A stretch of DNA of 10,865 bases from Bacteroidaceae bacterium. Its GTDB lineage: Bacteria > Bacteroidota > Bacteroidia > Bacteroidales > Bacteroidaceae. A program made the translations under genes and the position numbers. The stretch spans positions 1-10,865 of the forward strand of contig CAAGNV010000061.1 of NCBI GenBank assembly GCA_900771425.1, written 5' to 3'. Below are positions 1 through 9,000 of this stretch, piece after piece. The notes under the pieces were generated by a model that was not told the origin of the DNA, searched no databases, and was given only the letters and a program-made list of their open reading frames with translations. Numbering within the stretch: position 1 is the stretch's first letter; every line of letters starts with the position of its first letter.

Positions 1-198
1 AAGACATTCTCTGACGGCGACATCACTGTAATACCTAAGACACGCAAGGTCAACTACTACGAATGCAACTACGAACTCAACGCATTCGAGATGGCACGCC
101 TCCAGATGCTCGCACACACCGGTGCCAAGATCAGCGTTAACGGCATCGAGATGAGTTCACGCGAATTCATGGACACTATCAAGGGCATATTCATGTAA
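1..198 (+). CDS. 3' end of an unidentified gene (65 C-terminal residues)
   Basis: The reading frame is open from the first base of the window to a TAA at 196-198, so the gene starts upstream of the window. The visible 65 residues are soluble-looking and mixed in charge, with a run of aromatic and cysteine residues (VNYYECNYELNAFE) and the C-terminus MDTIKGIFM. There is no membrane segment, sorting signal or motif that I can assign to a family, and I do not propose a function. That it is a real gene is supported by its codon use, which resembles the other genes here (AAC, TAC, CTC and GGC preferred), and by a strong intrinsic terminator starting 67 bp after the stop. It converges on the minus-strand TPR gene, with a repeat element between them. 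Confidence 0.72.
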   Translation, partial: KTFSDGDITVIPKTRKVNYYECNYELNAFEMARLQMLAHTGAKISVNGIEMSSREFMDTIKGIFM

Positions 199-264
199 AG
201 CAACATACTACCCCGTGAGGGGGAACATACATAGGTAATAAGATTTGATTGGTTAAAACAATGC

Positions 265-305
265 GCCACAGACTGTTCGGGTAATTGCAGTCTGTGGCTT
301 TTTAT
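265..305 (+). terminator. Rho-independent terminator of the partial plus-strand gene
   Basis: A perfect 11-bp stem is formed by gccacagactg (265-275) and cagtctgtggc (288-298) around a 12-nt loop. It is followed directly by a T-rich tract (ttttttatttattt, 299 onward). It lies 67 bp downstream of the TAA at 196-198 and is oriented to stop plus-strand transcription. The T tract runs into the left end of the inverted-repeat element at 310. Confidence 0.9.
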
Positions 306-309
306 TTAT

Positions 310-553
310 TTAAGGTGGGTTCTATAAATTCATTTCAGACGATTTTGAGATTTGTTTCGAGCAGATTGCTGTGCGAAAGGAGAGCCTTCTGCCCAAAATA
401 AGGACTGTAACTGGCATGAGCCAGTTATGCGGGCATAATGACTGACTGACAAACAGCAAGATGCCGAAAGAAAGCCAAAAGCGACGAAAAGTTTATTCAA
501 ACCCATTGTTATGCTTCTTTATTGTTACGGTGAATTTTTAGAACCCACCTTAA
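310..553. repeat. MITE-like non-coding element with 23-bp terminal inverted repeats
   Basis: The ends at 310-332 and 531-553 are inverted copies of each other, 22 of 23 bases matching; both begin ttaaggtgggttcta reading inward, with one mismatch at the 16th base region. Together they enclose 244 bp. The interior has no credible ORF but carries smaller hairpins: taactggc/gccagtta at 408-415 and 420-427 around a 4-nt loop, and aagg/cctt near 377-388. Both ends carry TTAA (310-313 and 550-553), which could be a duplicated target site or part of the repeat; because TTAA is self-complementary the sequence alone cannot decide. Size, lack of coding capacity and long terminal repeats fit a non-autonomous transposable element. 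An unusually large structured intergenic repeat is the alternative. It occupies nearly all the space between the terminator and the TPR gene's stop. Confidence 0.7.
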
Positions 554-573
554 CCGATAAGAGGGAAAAGGAA

Positions 574-1599
574 TCACTTGAACAGGTCTGACTTCGAGTT
601 CACGAAATCCACCATCTGCTTAATCTTTTCTTCGTTGTCCTGCACCCACTTCACATTCTTCTCATTGCCTGAGGCAAGGGTAATCCAATGGCAGAATGGT
701 TCCAAAACATTCTCGTCTTTGAGAGCCTTGAACAAAGGCATCATGAACTCATCGGGAATATCCGAACACGAGCTGGCGGTCTTCAGTTCTGCCTTCTCAT
801 ATTTCTCCAACTCCAGCAGACCTTGAAGGGATTTGGTTACGACTGCGTATTCAAGTCCATATTCATCAGCAAGACTGTCCTTGTCGATTTTGCTTGCAAT
901 GGCAGACATGCTGACCAGAAGGTTGTTAGGATTTATATTTGTCTTTGGCAGCATTATCTGGTCTGTCTCTGCCCATTCCCTGAACTTCTCCATCACATTA
1001 GCCGAGCGCTCGGTAAGGTTTTCAAGCATCAGGAAATAAGCGAAATATGTCAAGGCAGCATATTTTTCGTTTTGGTTATTATGCAGTTTGCCAAGATTAA
1101 GGCTTGTCCCGGGATGTGACGGATCGATATAAAATGAGGTTTTCAGGTATGATTCAGCCTCCTTCAAGTCTCCCTGACGATAATAGGCTATACCCAAATT
1201 GAAGTTCAGCATCTGATCGCCCGAATTGATTTCGAGACCGTCCTGATATGCCTTCATCGCATTTTTTGGTTTACCCATGTCGTCATAGATGTTGGCAATC
1301 AAGCAGTAGGTACTTGCATTCGATGGATCCAATTTGACAAGTGCCTTTGCCGTCTTCAACGCATTGTCATAGTCATTCATCGAATGCAGCGAAAACGCCT
1401 TTTCATATAAGGCAGTCATGTTTTTAGGATTCATGGCCAAAACCTTGTCATACATCTCGATTGCCTGCTTGTATTCGCCTTTGTCGTGATGTTCGACACC
1501 AGCCTCGAGCAACTGTTTCTCAATTTCTGAATCTTGACAAAAAGCATTGATGCCTGAAACGAATAATACCAACGATAGGATAATAGATTTGACTCTCAT
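574..1599 (-). CDS. Secreted tetratricopeptide-repeat (TPR) protein
   Basis: A 341-residue protein. Residues 1-20 form a signal peptide with basic MRVK, a hydrophobic core (IILSLVLFVSG) and a likely signal peptidase I site after INA. Cys21 lacks a proper lipobox (the residue before it is Phe), so a lipoprotein is less likely. About five TPR units follow, at roughly residues 27-60, 61-94, 95-128, 129-162 and 163-196. They show the usual G/A-Y spacing (GEYKQAIEMYDKVLAMNP, QGDLKEAESYLKTSFYIDP). Residues 200-341 are a mostly helical-looking C-terminal region that I cannot assign. TPRs bind proteins or peptides, so a periplasmic scaffold or assembly role is plausible but unproven. The gene starts 67 bp after the esterase stop with no TAnnTTTG promoter or terminator between, so co-transcription with the esterase is likely. 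The start is ATG at 1597-1599, directly before the signal peptide. Confidence 0.9.
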   Translation of the reverse strand: MRVKSIILSLVLFVSGINAFCQDSEIEKQLLEAGVEHHDKGEYKQAIEMYDKVLAMNPKNMTALYEKAFSLHSMNDYDNALKTAKALVKLDPSNASTYCLIANIYDDMGKPKNAMKAYQDGLEINSGDQMLNFNLGIAYYRQGDLKEAESYLKTSFYIDPSHPGTSLNLGKLHNNQNEKYAALTYFAYFLMLENLTERSANVMEKFREWAETDQIMLPKTNINPNNLLVSMSAIASKIDKDSLADEYGLEYAVVTKSLQGLLELEKYEKAELKTASSCSDIPDEFMMPLFKALKDENVLEPFCHWITLASGNEKNVKWVQDNEEKIKQMVDFVNSKSDLFK

Positions 1600-1666
1600 G
1601 ATTTGTAAAGGTGTTAAGTGGTTATTTTGTGGTTGTCAGTTATGATTGTCTCGTCTCAGTCTGCCA

Positions 1667-2830
1667 TCAGAACAGCGTCTTGGCATACTGGGCAAACGAC
1701 TTGCGCCATACTTGCCATTCGTGGTCGCCGGGATATGATGCGAACGACACTTTCACGCCTTTGTCCTGCATCTGCTTAACGACGGTACGGGTGTAGTTGA
1801 TACGTGGATCCTGCTCACCGCAACTGATGAAGAACGTATCGAGATTCTTGTTGAAGGCAGCGGTATTGGAGTACATGCCAGGTATCTCCGTCTCTGGGTT
1901 GAAATTAGATGCGCCCGATATGCCACCGAATATGCCGGTAGAGAACAATGCCACGTTGGCAAAGAGTTCGGGCATGCGCAGTCCGACATAGAACGACTGA
2001 CCTCCACCCATCGACAATCCGCAGATGGCACGCTGCTTGGCTTCCTTGCCCACACGGAAAGTCTTCTCGATGAACGGCATGATGTTCTCGGTCAGTTCGG
2101 TCTTGTATGCCTGCATGCCTTCCCAACTGTAACCGCCACGGCTGCCAGCCTTTGCCGGCACGTTTGAGTTGACGCAGACGACAACCATCTCCTTGGCTTC
2201 GCCGGCAGCAATCAGATTGTCCATGATGTTGGCAACCCTACCCTGCTCGACCCATCCGCGGTGGTCCTCACCGCCTCCGTGATGGATATACACGACTGGA
2301 TACACCTTGTTGCCCTTCTCGTAACCGGCAGGCGTATATACCCATACAGGGCGCCACGCATTGGCATATCGCGAGAAATACTGCATCTGACGAACCTGAC
2401 CATGAGCCACATCATGAACCTCGAACACCTCACAGTCCTTTTCCGGCACCTCGATGGCACTCGACCATCGGCTGCATCCGTAGAACGACTGACTGGCAGG
2501 GTCGGCTGTCGATACTCCATCAACAATCAACGAATAATAATGGAATCCCGGCACCTGAGGCTGAGTGGTTACCGTCCACCATCCGTCGTCCGAACGGTTC
2601 ATGTCGTACTTCTTGCCACAAAGGTCAATCTGCACGTTCTTTGCCTCAGGCGCCCTCAGGCGGAACGCCACAGAGTTGTCTTCCAACAGACGTGGGTAGC
2701 CATTCTGGTTGATGTTTGTCACTGGAGCCACCGAGTTAGGAATGACCGGTGCTCCGAACTGTCCCTGGGCAAACATAGCGTTGCCCGCAATAAGTCCTGC
2801 ACACAGCAGGAACGACTTGACTGCATTCAT
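1667..2830 (-). CDS. Secreted carbohydrate esterase, CE1 / feruloyl esterase-like, with N-terminal CBM48-like domain
   Basis: A 387-residue protein. Residues 1-21 are a signal peptide (MNAVKSFLLCAGLIAGNAMFA, cut before QG). Residues about 45-130 resemble the E-set/CBM48-like domain found ahead of many Bacteroidetes esterases (SVAFRLRAPEAKNVQI, then GWWTVT and FHYYSLIVDG). Residues about 150-387 form an alpha/beta hydrolase of the esterase D / CE1 type: an oxyanion-side HHGGGED motif near 183-189, the nucleophile elbow GLSMGG with Ser273, an acid in CGEQD (Asp341) and a histidine in PGDHEW (His370). The triad is complete, so activity is expected. In this family the substrates are feruloyl or acetyl esters on xylan and related glycans; the exact substrate cannot be told from sequence. 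The ATG at 2828-2830 is preferred because it opens the signal peptide and lies about 16 nt after the predicted transcription start. No polysaccharide-utilisation partner (SusC/D, glycosidase) is in the window. Confidence 0.93.
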   Translation of the reverse strand: MNAVKSFLLCAGLIAGNAMFAQGQFGAPVIPNSVAPVTNINQNGYPRLLEDNSVAFRLRAPEAKNVQIDLCGKKYDMNRSDDGWWTVTTQPQVPGFHYYSLIVDGVSTADPASQSFYGCSRWSSAIEVPEKDCEVFEVHDVAHGQVRQMQYFSRYANAWRPVWVYTPAGYEKGNKVYPVVYIHHGGGEDHRGWVEQGRVANIMDNLIAAGEAKEMVVVCVNSNVPAKAGSRGGYSWEGMQAYKTELTENIMPFIEKTFRVGKEAKQRAICGLSMGGGQSFYVGLRMPELFANVALFSTGIFGGISGASNFNPETEIPGMYSNTAAFNKNLDTFFISCGEQDPRINYTRTVVKQMQDKGVKVSFASYPGDHEWQVWRKSFAQYAKTLF

Positions 2831-2851
2831 ATTTCGTTGGATTTGATGCCA

Positions 2852-2881
2852 CAAATGTATGAATTATTTCTGTAATAACAT
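2852..2881 (-). promoter_or_regulatory. Bacteroidetes-type promoter for the esterase-TPR unit
   Basis: On the minus strand a perfect -7 box TACATTTG (TAnnTTTG consensus) lies at 2859-2852. Nineteen bases upstream is ATG (2881-2879), a 2-of-3 match to the TTG -33 element. Predicted transcription would begin around 2845-2847, about 16 nt before the esterase ATG. An inverted repeat, atgaca (2883-2888) and tgtcat (2901-2906), sits immediately upstream and could be an operator, but this is weak. Confidence 0.58.
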
Positions 2882-2925
2882 CATGACATCGAGGAAAATG
2901 TGTCATTTACCCTCAATCATGGCCA

Positions 2926-2990
2926 TAAAACAACTGCAACATCGCTATCGGCAAGCCTACATGATGTGGCCGAGTCGATAGCGATGTTGC
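2926..2990 (-). terminator. Intrinsic terminator of the giant surface-protein gene
   Basis: A perfect 15-bp stem is made by gcaacatcgctatcg (2936-2950) and its complement at 2976-2990, with a 25-nt loop. Reading on the minus strand the stem is followed by agttgttttatgg, a modest U-tract; on the plus strand there is no T run, so it works in the minus direction. It lies 22 bp after the stop codon of the giant gene and ahead of the esterase promoter, which argues that the two units are transcribed separately. Confidence 0.78.
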
Positions 2991-3012
2991 TGAAATTACG
3001 CTGGGACAGGTC

Positions 3013-6000
3013 TTACCAAATTGCGACCTTATACGTGTATGAGGCGTTGTTGCATCGGAGGGTGATGATGTAGATGCCCTCGCCAAGTTCAGTCGAGTAT
3101 TCACTGCCTGCATTGGCAACATTGGTGACATTCATGCCGCCGGTTGTGACTATACGGAGGTCGGTCAGTTCGGCTTCGGCAGGAGCAGTGACAGTGACTC
3201 TCTTGCCTTCGGACTTGAGTACTGGTGCTGACAATGGCTGTTCGGTTGTACTATCTGACGCTTGCTTCGGCGAAATGAGGTAATAGCGGACTCCGTTGCC
3301 CGACTGGTGGAGCGTGATGTCGGATGTGATTGGCTCGGTGTCGCCTGTCAGTGCGTCGGTGAGGTAGAGCGGTGATTCAAACTCTTCGATGCCCGTGAGG
3401 GTGATGGTTGCCTCGCCCTCGATGCCTGCCAGTCCTACCGGAATGGTCTCGCCGACAGTCATCTCGCCGATGGTCATTGCCTGACCGCCGATGACTGAGT
3501 AAACCATCGGTTCGTCGGCAAGGTTGGAGTCGAACAGAGTCTCGGCGCCCGAGGTGTGGCGGATGGCTCCGTCGGTCAGTACCATCTTCGACTCAAGGCC
3601 GCGTCCGTCGCTTGCAGTGATGCGGAGTATGCCCGATGGGGTTGATGCTGCTGCACGTGTCTTGGCATTGCTGCCGTCATTGCCGTCACCACCATTTGCC
3701 GGCCTTACGAGACCCTGACCTTGTTCATTCGGATTGACAACATCGTTCTGAGTTGCAAGGTGCATCATGCCGGCTGTGAACTTTGGTGTGAACGTGGTAC
3801 CTGTGGCATCGTCTTTCAGTTCTACGAAGAACGACTGGAACGGCTTGATGAATGGATAAGTGAATTTGTCATTGTCGAGTGTCGACAGGTTGTCACTGGT
3901 ATCGCCATAGATTTCATCGCTCATGACGGTGGCACGTTGACCTTCTTCGGTAACTACCCAGAACTTAGGTTCAAGGCCTTCGTTTGCAGCAAAGAACTGC
4001 TTCATGTCGATGGTACACATGAACGGATTGCCCACGAGGAAGAACTTCGACTGTGAGGCGCGGTCATAATTGCCTGCTGATGGATAACCTTCGGCAAGAA
4101 CAGTACCGTCAGAGGCTTCGACTCTCTCGCCACCTACTACAGTAAGGCTGTCTACCAGTCGTGCCGTGCGCTCATTGTTGAACAGTCCTGCAGTAACGTC
4201 TTCAGTCCTCTTGTCGCCGTCTTTATTACCTGGGTTGTAGTATGTGTACTTCGTGTCGGCCTTTGGCAAGCGGAACATCACGAGGTCTGGGCGATCTGCC
4301 TCAGGCATTGCAGAGATGTCGGCCTTGATGGAGAATCCTAAACCTGTGCCATAGTTTTCGTTGACATCGTTGTAAACGTGGCTCCAGTCGAGACTGATGC
4401 CCTCTGCTGCATTCTCAGGGGTATCGACTCCCAGCTTGTATGTCTTTGCCATATCGGCGTTCCACTTGCGCTGGTAGACCGCAGGCTTGAAACGGTCGTT
4501 CAACGCTGTACTGTATGTGATGTCCTTGAAGTACGGAGTTTCCTGACGAGCCGTGGCGGTAGGCAGGTACATGTCGCCTGCTACCACGTTCTTGATAGGT
4601 GACGACAGGGTGAACCAACGGCCAGGCTTGATTTCGAAGTCGGCACTTGCACGTTCGTAGTGGAGGAACTGCTGGTTCATCATCTCGGCACCGCTCTCGA
4701 AGTGGATTTGCTCACAAGTGTGGTCGAACCACGAGATACAAGCCACCATGTTCTTGTTAGCCTTGTCGGCTTCAGTCTTGGCATTTTCATCCGTTATCAC
4801 GATTGAAGCCATGTCGAAGTTGATGTTGGCCGTGGCGGTGTCAATCAGTTCTGCGTATGCCTCATAATACGGAATTTCAGTAGTCTTACCTTCTTCGACT
4901 GCTTCCTGCGGAGTCATGTACTTGATGCCGTAGCACGACACTGGGGAACCAGCATATTTCACGTTTTTCGTTACGTTCGCTTCATTGCGCAGGTCGTACA
5001 TAATCGGTTTGTTCGGTGCATCGGCAGGTATGATGACCTTTGTGAATTCGGCTGGTACGAAACTATGAGTATTATCGTTGGCATAATCATCGGTGTTGCC
5101 TTCGAGGTCTGGTATGTCAGCAATCTCGCCATCAGTTACGAAATCTCGCCATACATCATTCTCATCGTCAGTCATCGTGTCGACATCATACTTGAGGTCA
5201 GCATACGACACACGAGTCCAGTTCTTGTCATTATTCCAGTTAGCATCGACTGCACCAGTCCACTTCTGATATTCAGGCACTACCTTGATGGTACATATTA
5301 CCTCACCTGGACAAACGGCATCTTTGGCACCGGTATAGCCTGTCTCATATATCTCGTTAAACATGAACTTGATGGTGTAGTAGTAGCCTTCGCGGAACTT
5401 GAAGTCCTCATAGAATGCCAGCTTGCAGTAACTGCCCGGAATCTCTGAATCAGCATTTATCTCGAGTACCTCACCGATGAACTTAACGTCGGTATTTGAC
5501 CATTCGCCTTTGTACTGCTTTTCGTTATTTTCGTCTTCTTCGAAAATCCTGACAATCTTGGCACCCGACTTTGATTTGCGTCGTGTGCTGTTTGGTTCTT
5601 CATACAGTGCATTTACCCACGGGTCGTCAGAGTCGGCAAGATAGATAAGCACGTCTTCGGCAAGACCGAGTTTCTTGATGTTAGGCGTGATAGGCTTGAC
5701 ATCGCGCAATGGCAGGAGTATATATGAAGGTTTGGTAGGTACTACAGCACCAACATCTTCGGGATCAATATATGTCAAGTGGCTGGCAGCCTTCAGATGG
5801 CGCAGACCGGTGCGCAACGACACGTCACGGATTTCTGTAGGATATGTTACCTGATTAGGGTCATCGTTGCCGACCTTCATGGTTGGGTAACGGGTGTCGG
5901 CCTTCAGGGTAATCTGAATAGGCTTCAGACAGTACTTCACGGTCTTGTCCTCTGGAGTCGGATTCCAAGGAACAGCACTGATATAATATTTGCGCACCTC

Positions 6001-9000
6001 ACCCTGACCTAATATGTCGCTGTACTTGGCAGACGATACAATACCGCTCTGCTGATACAGGGCAATCATACCCAAGTCAAGATAATGTTCGATGCAAGCC
6101 TGCATGCCATCGGTATAGACGATTGCTGGATCATTCGGATCGAGGGCAGAACCATCAGTAGCCAAAAGCAGGAAATCGGTCTTAGTGGTTGCAGTTGCAG
6201 TTGGGTATCTGAGGCGATAACCTTCGAGAGCTTCAACCAGGCTGACACCGTTATAACTCTCCATCATAAGATACTGGGTATAGTCTTCGTCGAGTGCTGC
6301 CTTTGGTTCGAAACCTGGGCCGAAGTACCAGTCGAAGTATGCATTTTGGCGAACGACAGCCGTGTCGCCACTGATACCATTCAAGTCAATTGTGATGACA
6401 GGGCGTTGGTTGGTACATATGTTGATGCCATCCTGTTCACTGCGCAACATACCGTCAACCTTGATTTCACCTGAGAAGATTACTTCGAACAAGTTCTTTG
6501 AGGTACAGTTGTCGCGCAAGTCGAACGTGTTTGGCAAATCCACATGGTCATTGGTGTCCATTATCAGGACACCTTTCATCACAGCCCAATATTTCGTACC
6601 AAACCTGATTTTTGTGTCATTGACATGACTGTTGCTTGGGAAATTAAGCAAGCGCTTAGTAAGGTAGCTTTCACGATATGCCGTTCTCTCAGGCATGGTT
6701 GCTTCTTCCTCTGCTGACGTAGGAGCAGCAAGATTCGATTCAAAGTGTCGGTTGTACTTGAGAACTCCGTACTCTTCGAATTCTGTATTTGAACCATCCT
6801 GATAGCCATACACCTTCTTCACCATGGCAGCATTAAATGCTATTGGATATGCTTCGCTGTATGCTTCAGTTTCAGACTTACCTTTAGCCACCAGACTATC
6901 TACGGTCCTTTCAAATGTATTTACATAAGCAGCAGAGTCGATGAAGCAATAGTAGAACTCGTCTGGAGCAGATGCTGTTGCCTCTTTACGTCCAATGGCA
7001 GGAAGCAGACGGTCGAAGTCAGTCGAAAGCTTCAGTTTTGTTGCAGGGTCGCCATTACATACAGGGTTCTCCTGAAGTGCATTCAGCAGAGGCTTACAAA
7101 CGAATGCACGTATGTCGTCAATGGCATAGTCGGCACCACTCGAACCTGTACAGTTGTTCTCAAGCGAAATGATAAAGTGGTCGAACGAGTTGCTTGCGCC
7201 TGAAAATTCGTCGAACTGCGGGTCGAAGTAATAATAGACGTGCATCCACTTATTACGATAGTCAGGGTCGGTATGGCTCTTATCCTCCCAATTGGCTTGA
7301 TTTGGTATATTGTCGAAGCCATCCTTCGTATTACATCCGCCAGGTACATAGCCTGTCACATAGTTGTTCAGAATGACTTCAGTTCCGTCCTTCTTCACAC
7401 CCTTAAACGCAAACACCACATTGGCTGTTTCCGGATAAGTGTTAAACTCGTTTATCCATGCCGACACATATATTCGTGAACCAATACACAGGTTGTTTCC
7501 GATGTTCAGCACCACCATACGTGTAGGGTCAGTCGCTGCATTGGCATAGAGGAAGAAGCCTTTCTCCTTTCCGTTCGTATCGGCATAAAGACGGTCATAT
7601 ATATTGTCATTGAACTTAAATGGAGTGACCTTACTTCTGTTTGCCACGACATACATGTTATAGTCGTAGCGTTTGTCATAACCAAAACCATACGCAGATG
7701 ATTCCCACTGCCAAGGCCATTTGTAATAGCCATCACCATTACTGTCTGCTACTACGTCCTCAGGCTTGATGTCATCAAAATTCACTACAGTCGTCGGTTT
7801 GCCATATTCTGCCTGCATGATATTCGGGCGCTGGTACTTGTACGCAAAGTCATCTTTGTTCATGGTTTCTTCATCAACCATGTTTGCCTGAGCCTTTGGC
7901 AACACCTCGAGTTCAAACTCTTGCAATATCAGAGTATTGGATGTATAACTATGGGTAGTGCTGTCGTATGTCTTGATATCGGTATAACTGTCAGCACTGC
8001 TTGCATTGATGGCATATACCCGAATCTGATAATGCCCGACAGTCGGTTTCTTCAGGTAGAGGGCTGCATCGTAGCCATTGGTACACTTGTAGGTATATAC
8101 CAAATTGTCCTTCATGTTGTTGCACAATTCCTCTTCTGCATCATTGAGTGGAGATGATACAGCCGTTTTGCTGTGGTTACCAATAACAATGCCGCTGCCA
8201 TTATACGAGCAATTACCTGCCGTACTGCCCACGATGGTATTATATGTATAACTGCCGCCGGTCTTCGTGCCTTCGCGTATTTCCACACGGTAGTGATATA
8301 CAGGCTCGTATGTATTGTCACCTGTCTTATGATAATATCCTGTCGGTTTGGCACTACTGCCCCAGCCACGATACTCAAAGTTCTCAAGACGATACTGGAA
8401 CGGTGTACCTTCAGGACACATCATACGTATGACATTGGTATAATTCTTCGCAGGGTCAGACTGCTCGTTCAGTTCATCCGTCTTTGTCTTCGCATTATGG
8501 ATGACGAAGATATGTCGGTACTGGAGCGTCGGTTCTTTCAGGGTTGTATAGGTCGCACCCTGTGTGTAATGGTCATCAGGCAATGCATTGGCAACATCGA
8601 TGGCAATGACATCGAATATTTCGTCAGTTGAATTAGGTGCAGTGTATGTGGCAATACTGGCCGAAGTACGTTCACCATCTACTGCACTGCCGCCGAAGAA
8701 ACCTTTCTTGTTACCTTCCGAATCTTCCAGTTCCAGCGTACTCAAAGCCTGAAGTTTGATGTTACCGAAGGCAATACCATCATAACCATGCTCAACTGAC
8801 CATTTCATTACATAGTTACCCGCCGAAGTGACTTCTACTATCTGAGAGTAGTTGTCTTCATCATAAACAACATCAGCAGCAGGATGACATGCAGTTGGAG
8901 TCAGATTACTGGTCACCAGTGGACTTCCTTCACTTCCTGACTTATAGAACTTGAAGTTGAATTCCGGTCGACTACCTTCCCAACCAGTATAACTGAAACT

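Noticed and set aside
211..222. cccc-gtga-gggg mini hairpin after the partial gene
   Set aside because: Only 4 bp and no T tract; the real terminator is at 265-305.
69..269. 66-codon minus-strand ORF over the left edge
   Set aside because: It overlaps the plus-strand partial gene and its terminator; the plus frame has the expected codon use and a terminator.
441..451. gactgactgac tandem repeat
   Set aside because: Fewer than three 4-bp units; not a meaningful repeat array.
688..1119. 143-codon plus-strand ORF opposite the TPR gene
   Set aside because: The opposite strand encodes clear TPR repeats and a signal peptide; no independent support for this frame.
2831..2854. In-frame extension of the esterase to a TTG at 2854
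   Set aside because: The TTG overlaps the -7 promoter box, and the extension would put eight extra residues before a normal signal peptide that begins at the ATG at 2830.
2261..2875. 204-codon plus-strand ORF opposite the esterase
   Set aside because: It is antisense to a gene with a complete catalytic triad and signal peptide; its product has no recognisable fold and no promoter was seen.
8173..8631. 152-codon plus-strand ORF inside the giant gene
   Set aside because: Antisense shadow; its cysteine- and isoleucine-rich composition is what reverse reading of this coding sequence gives.
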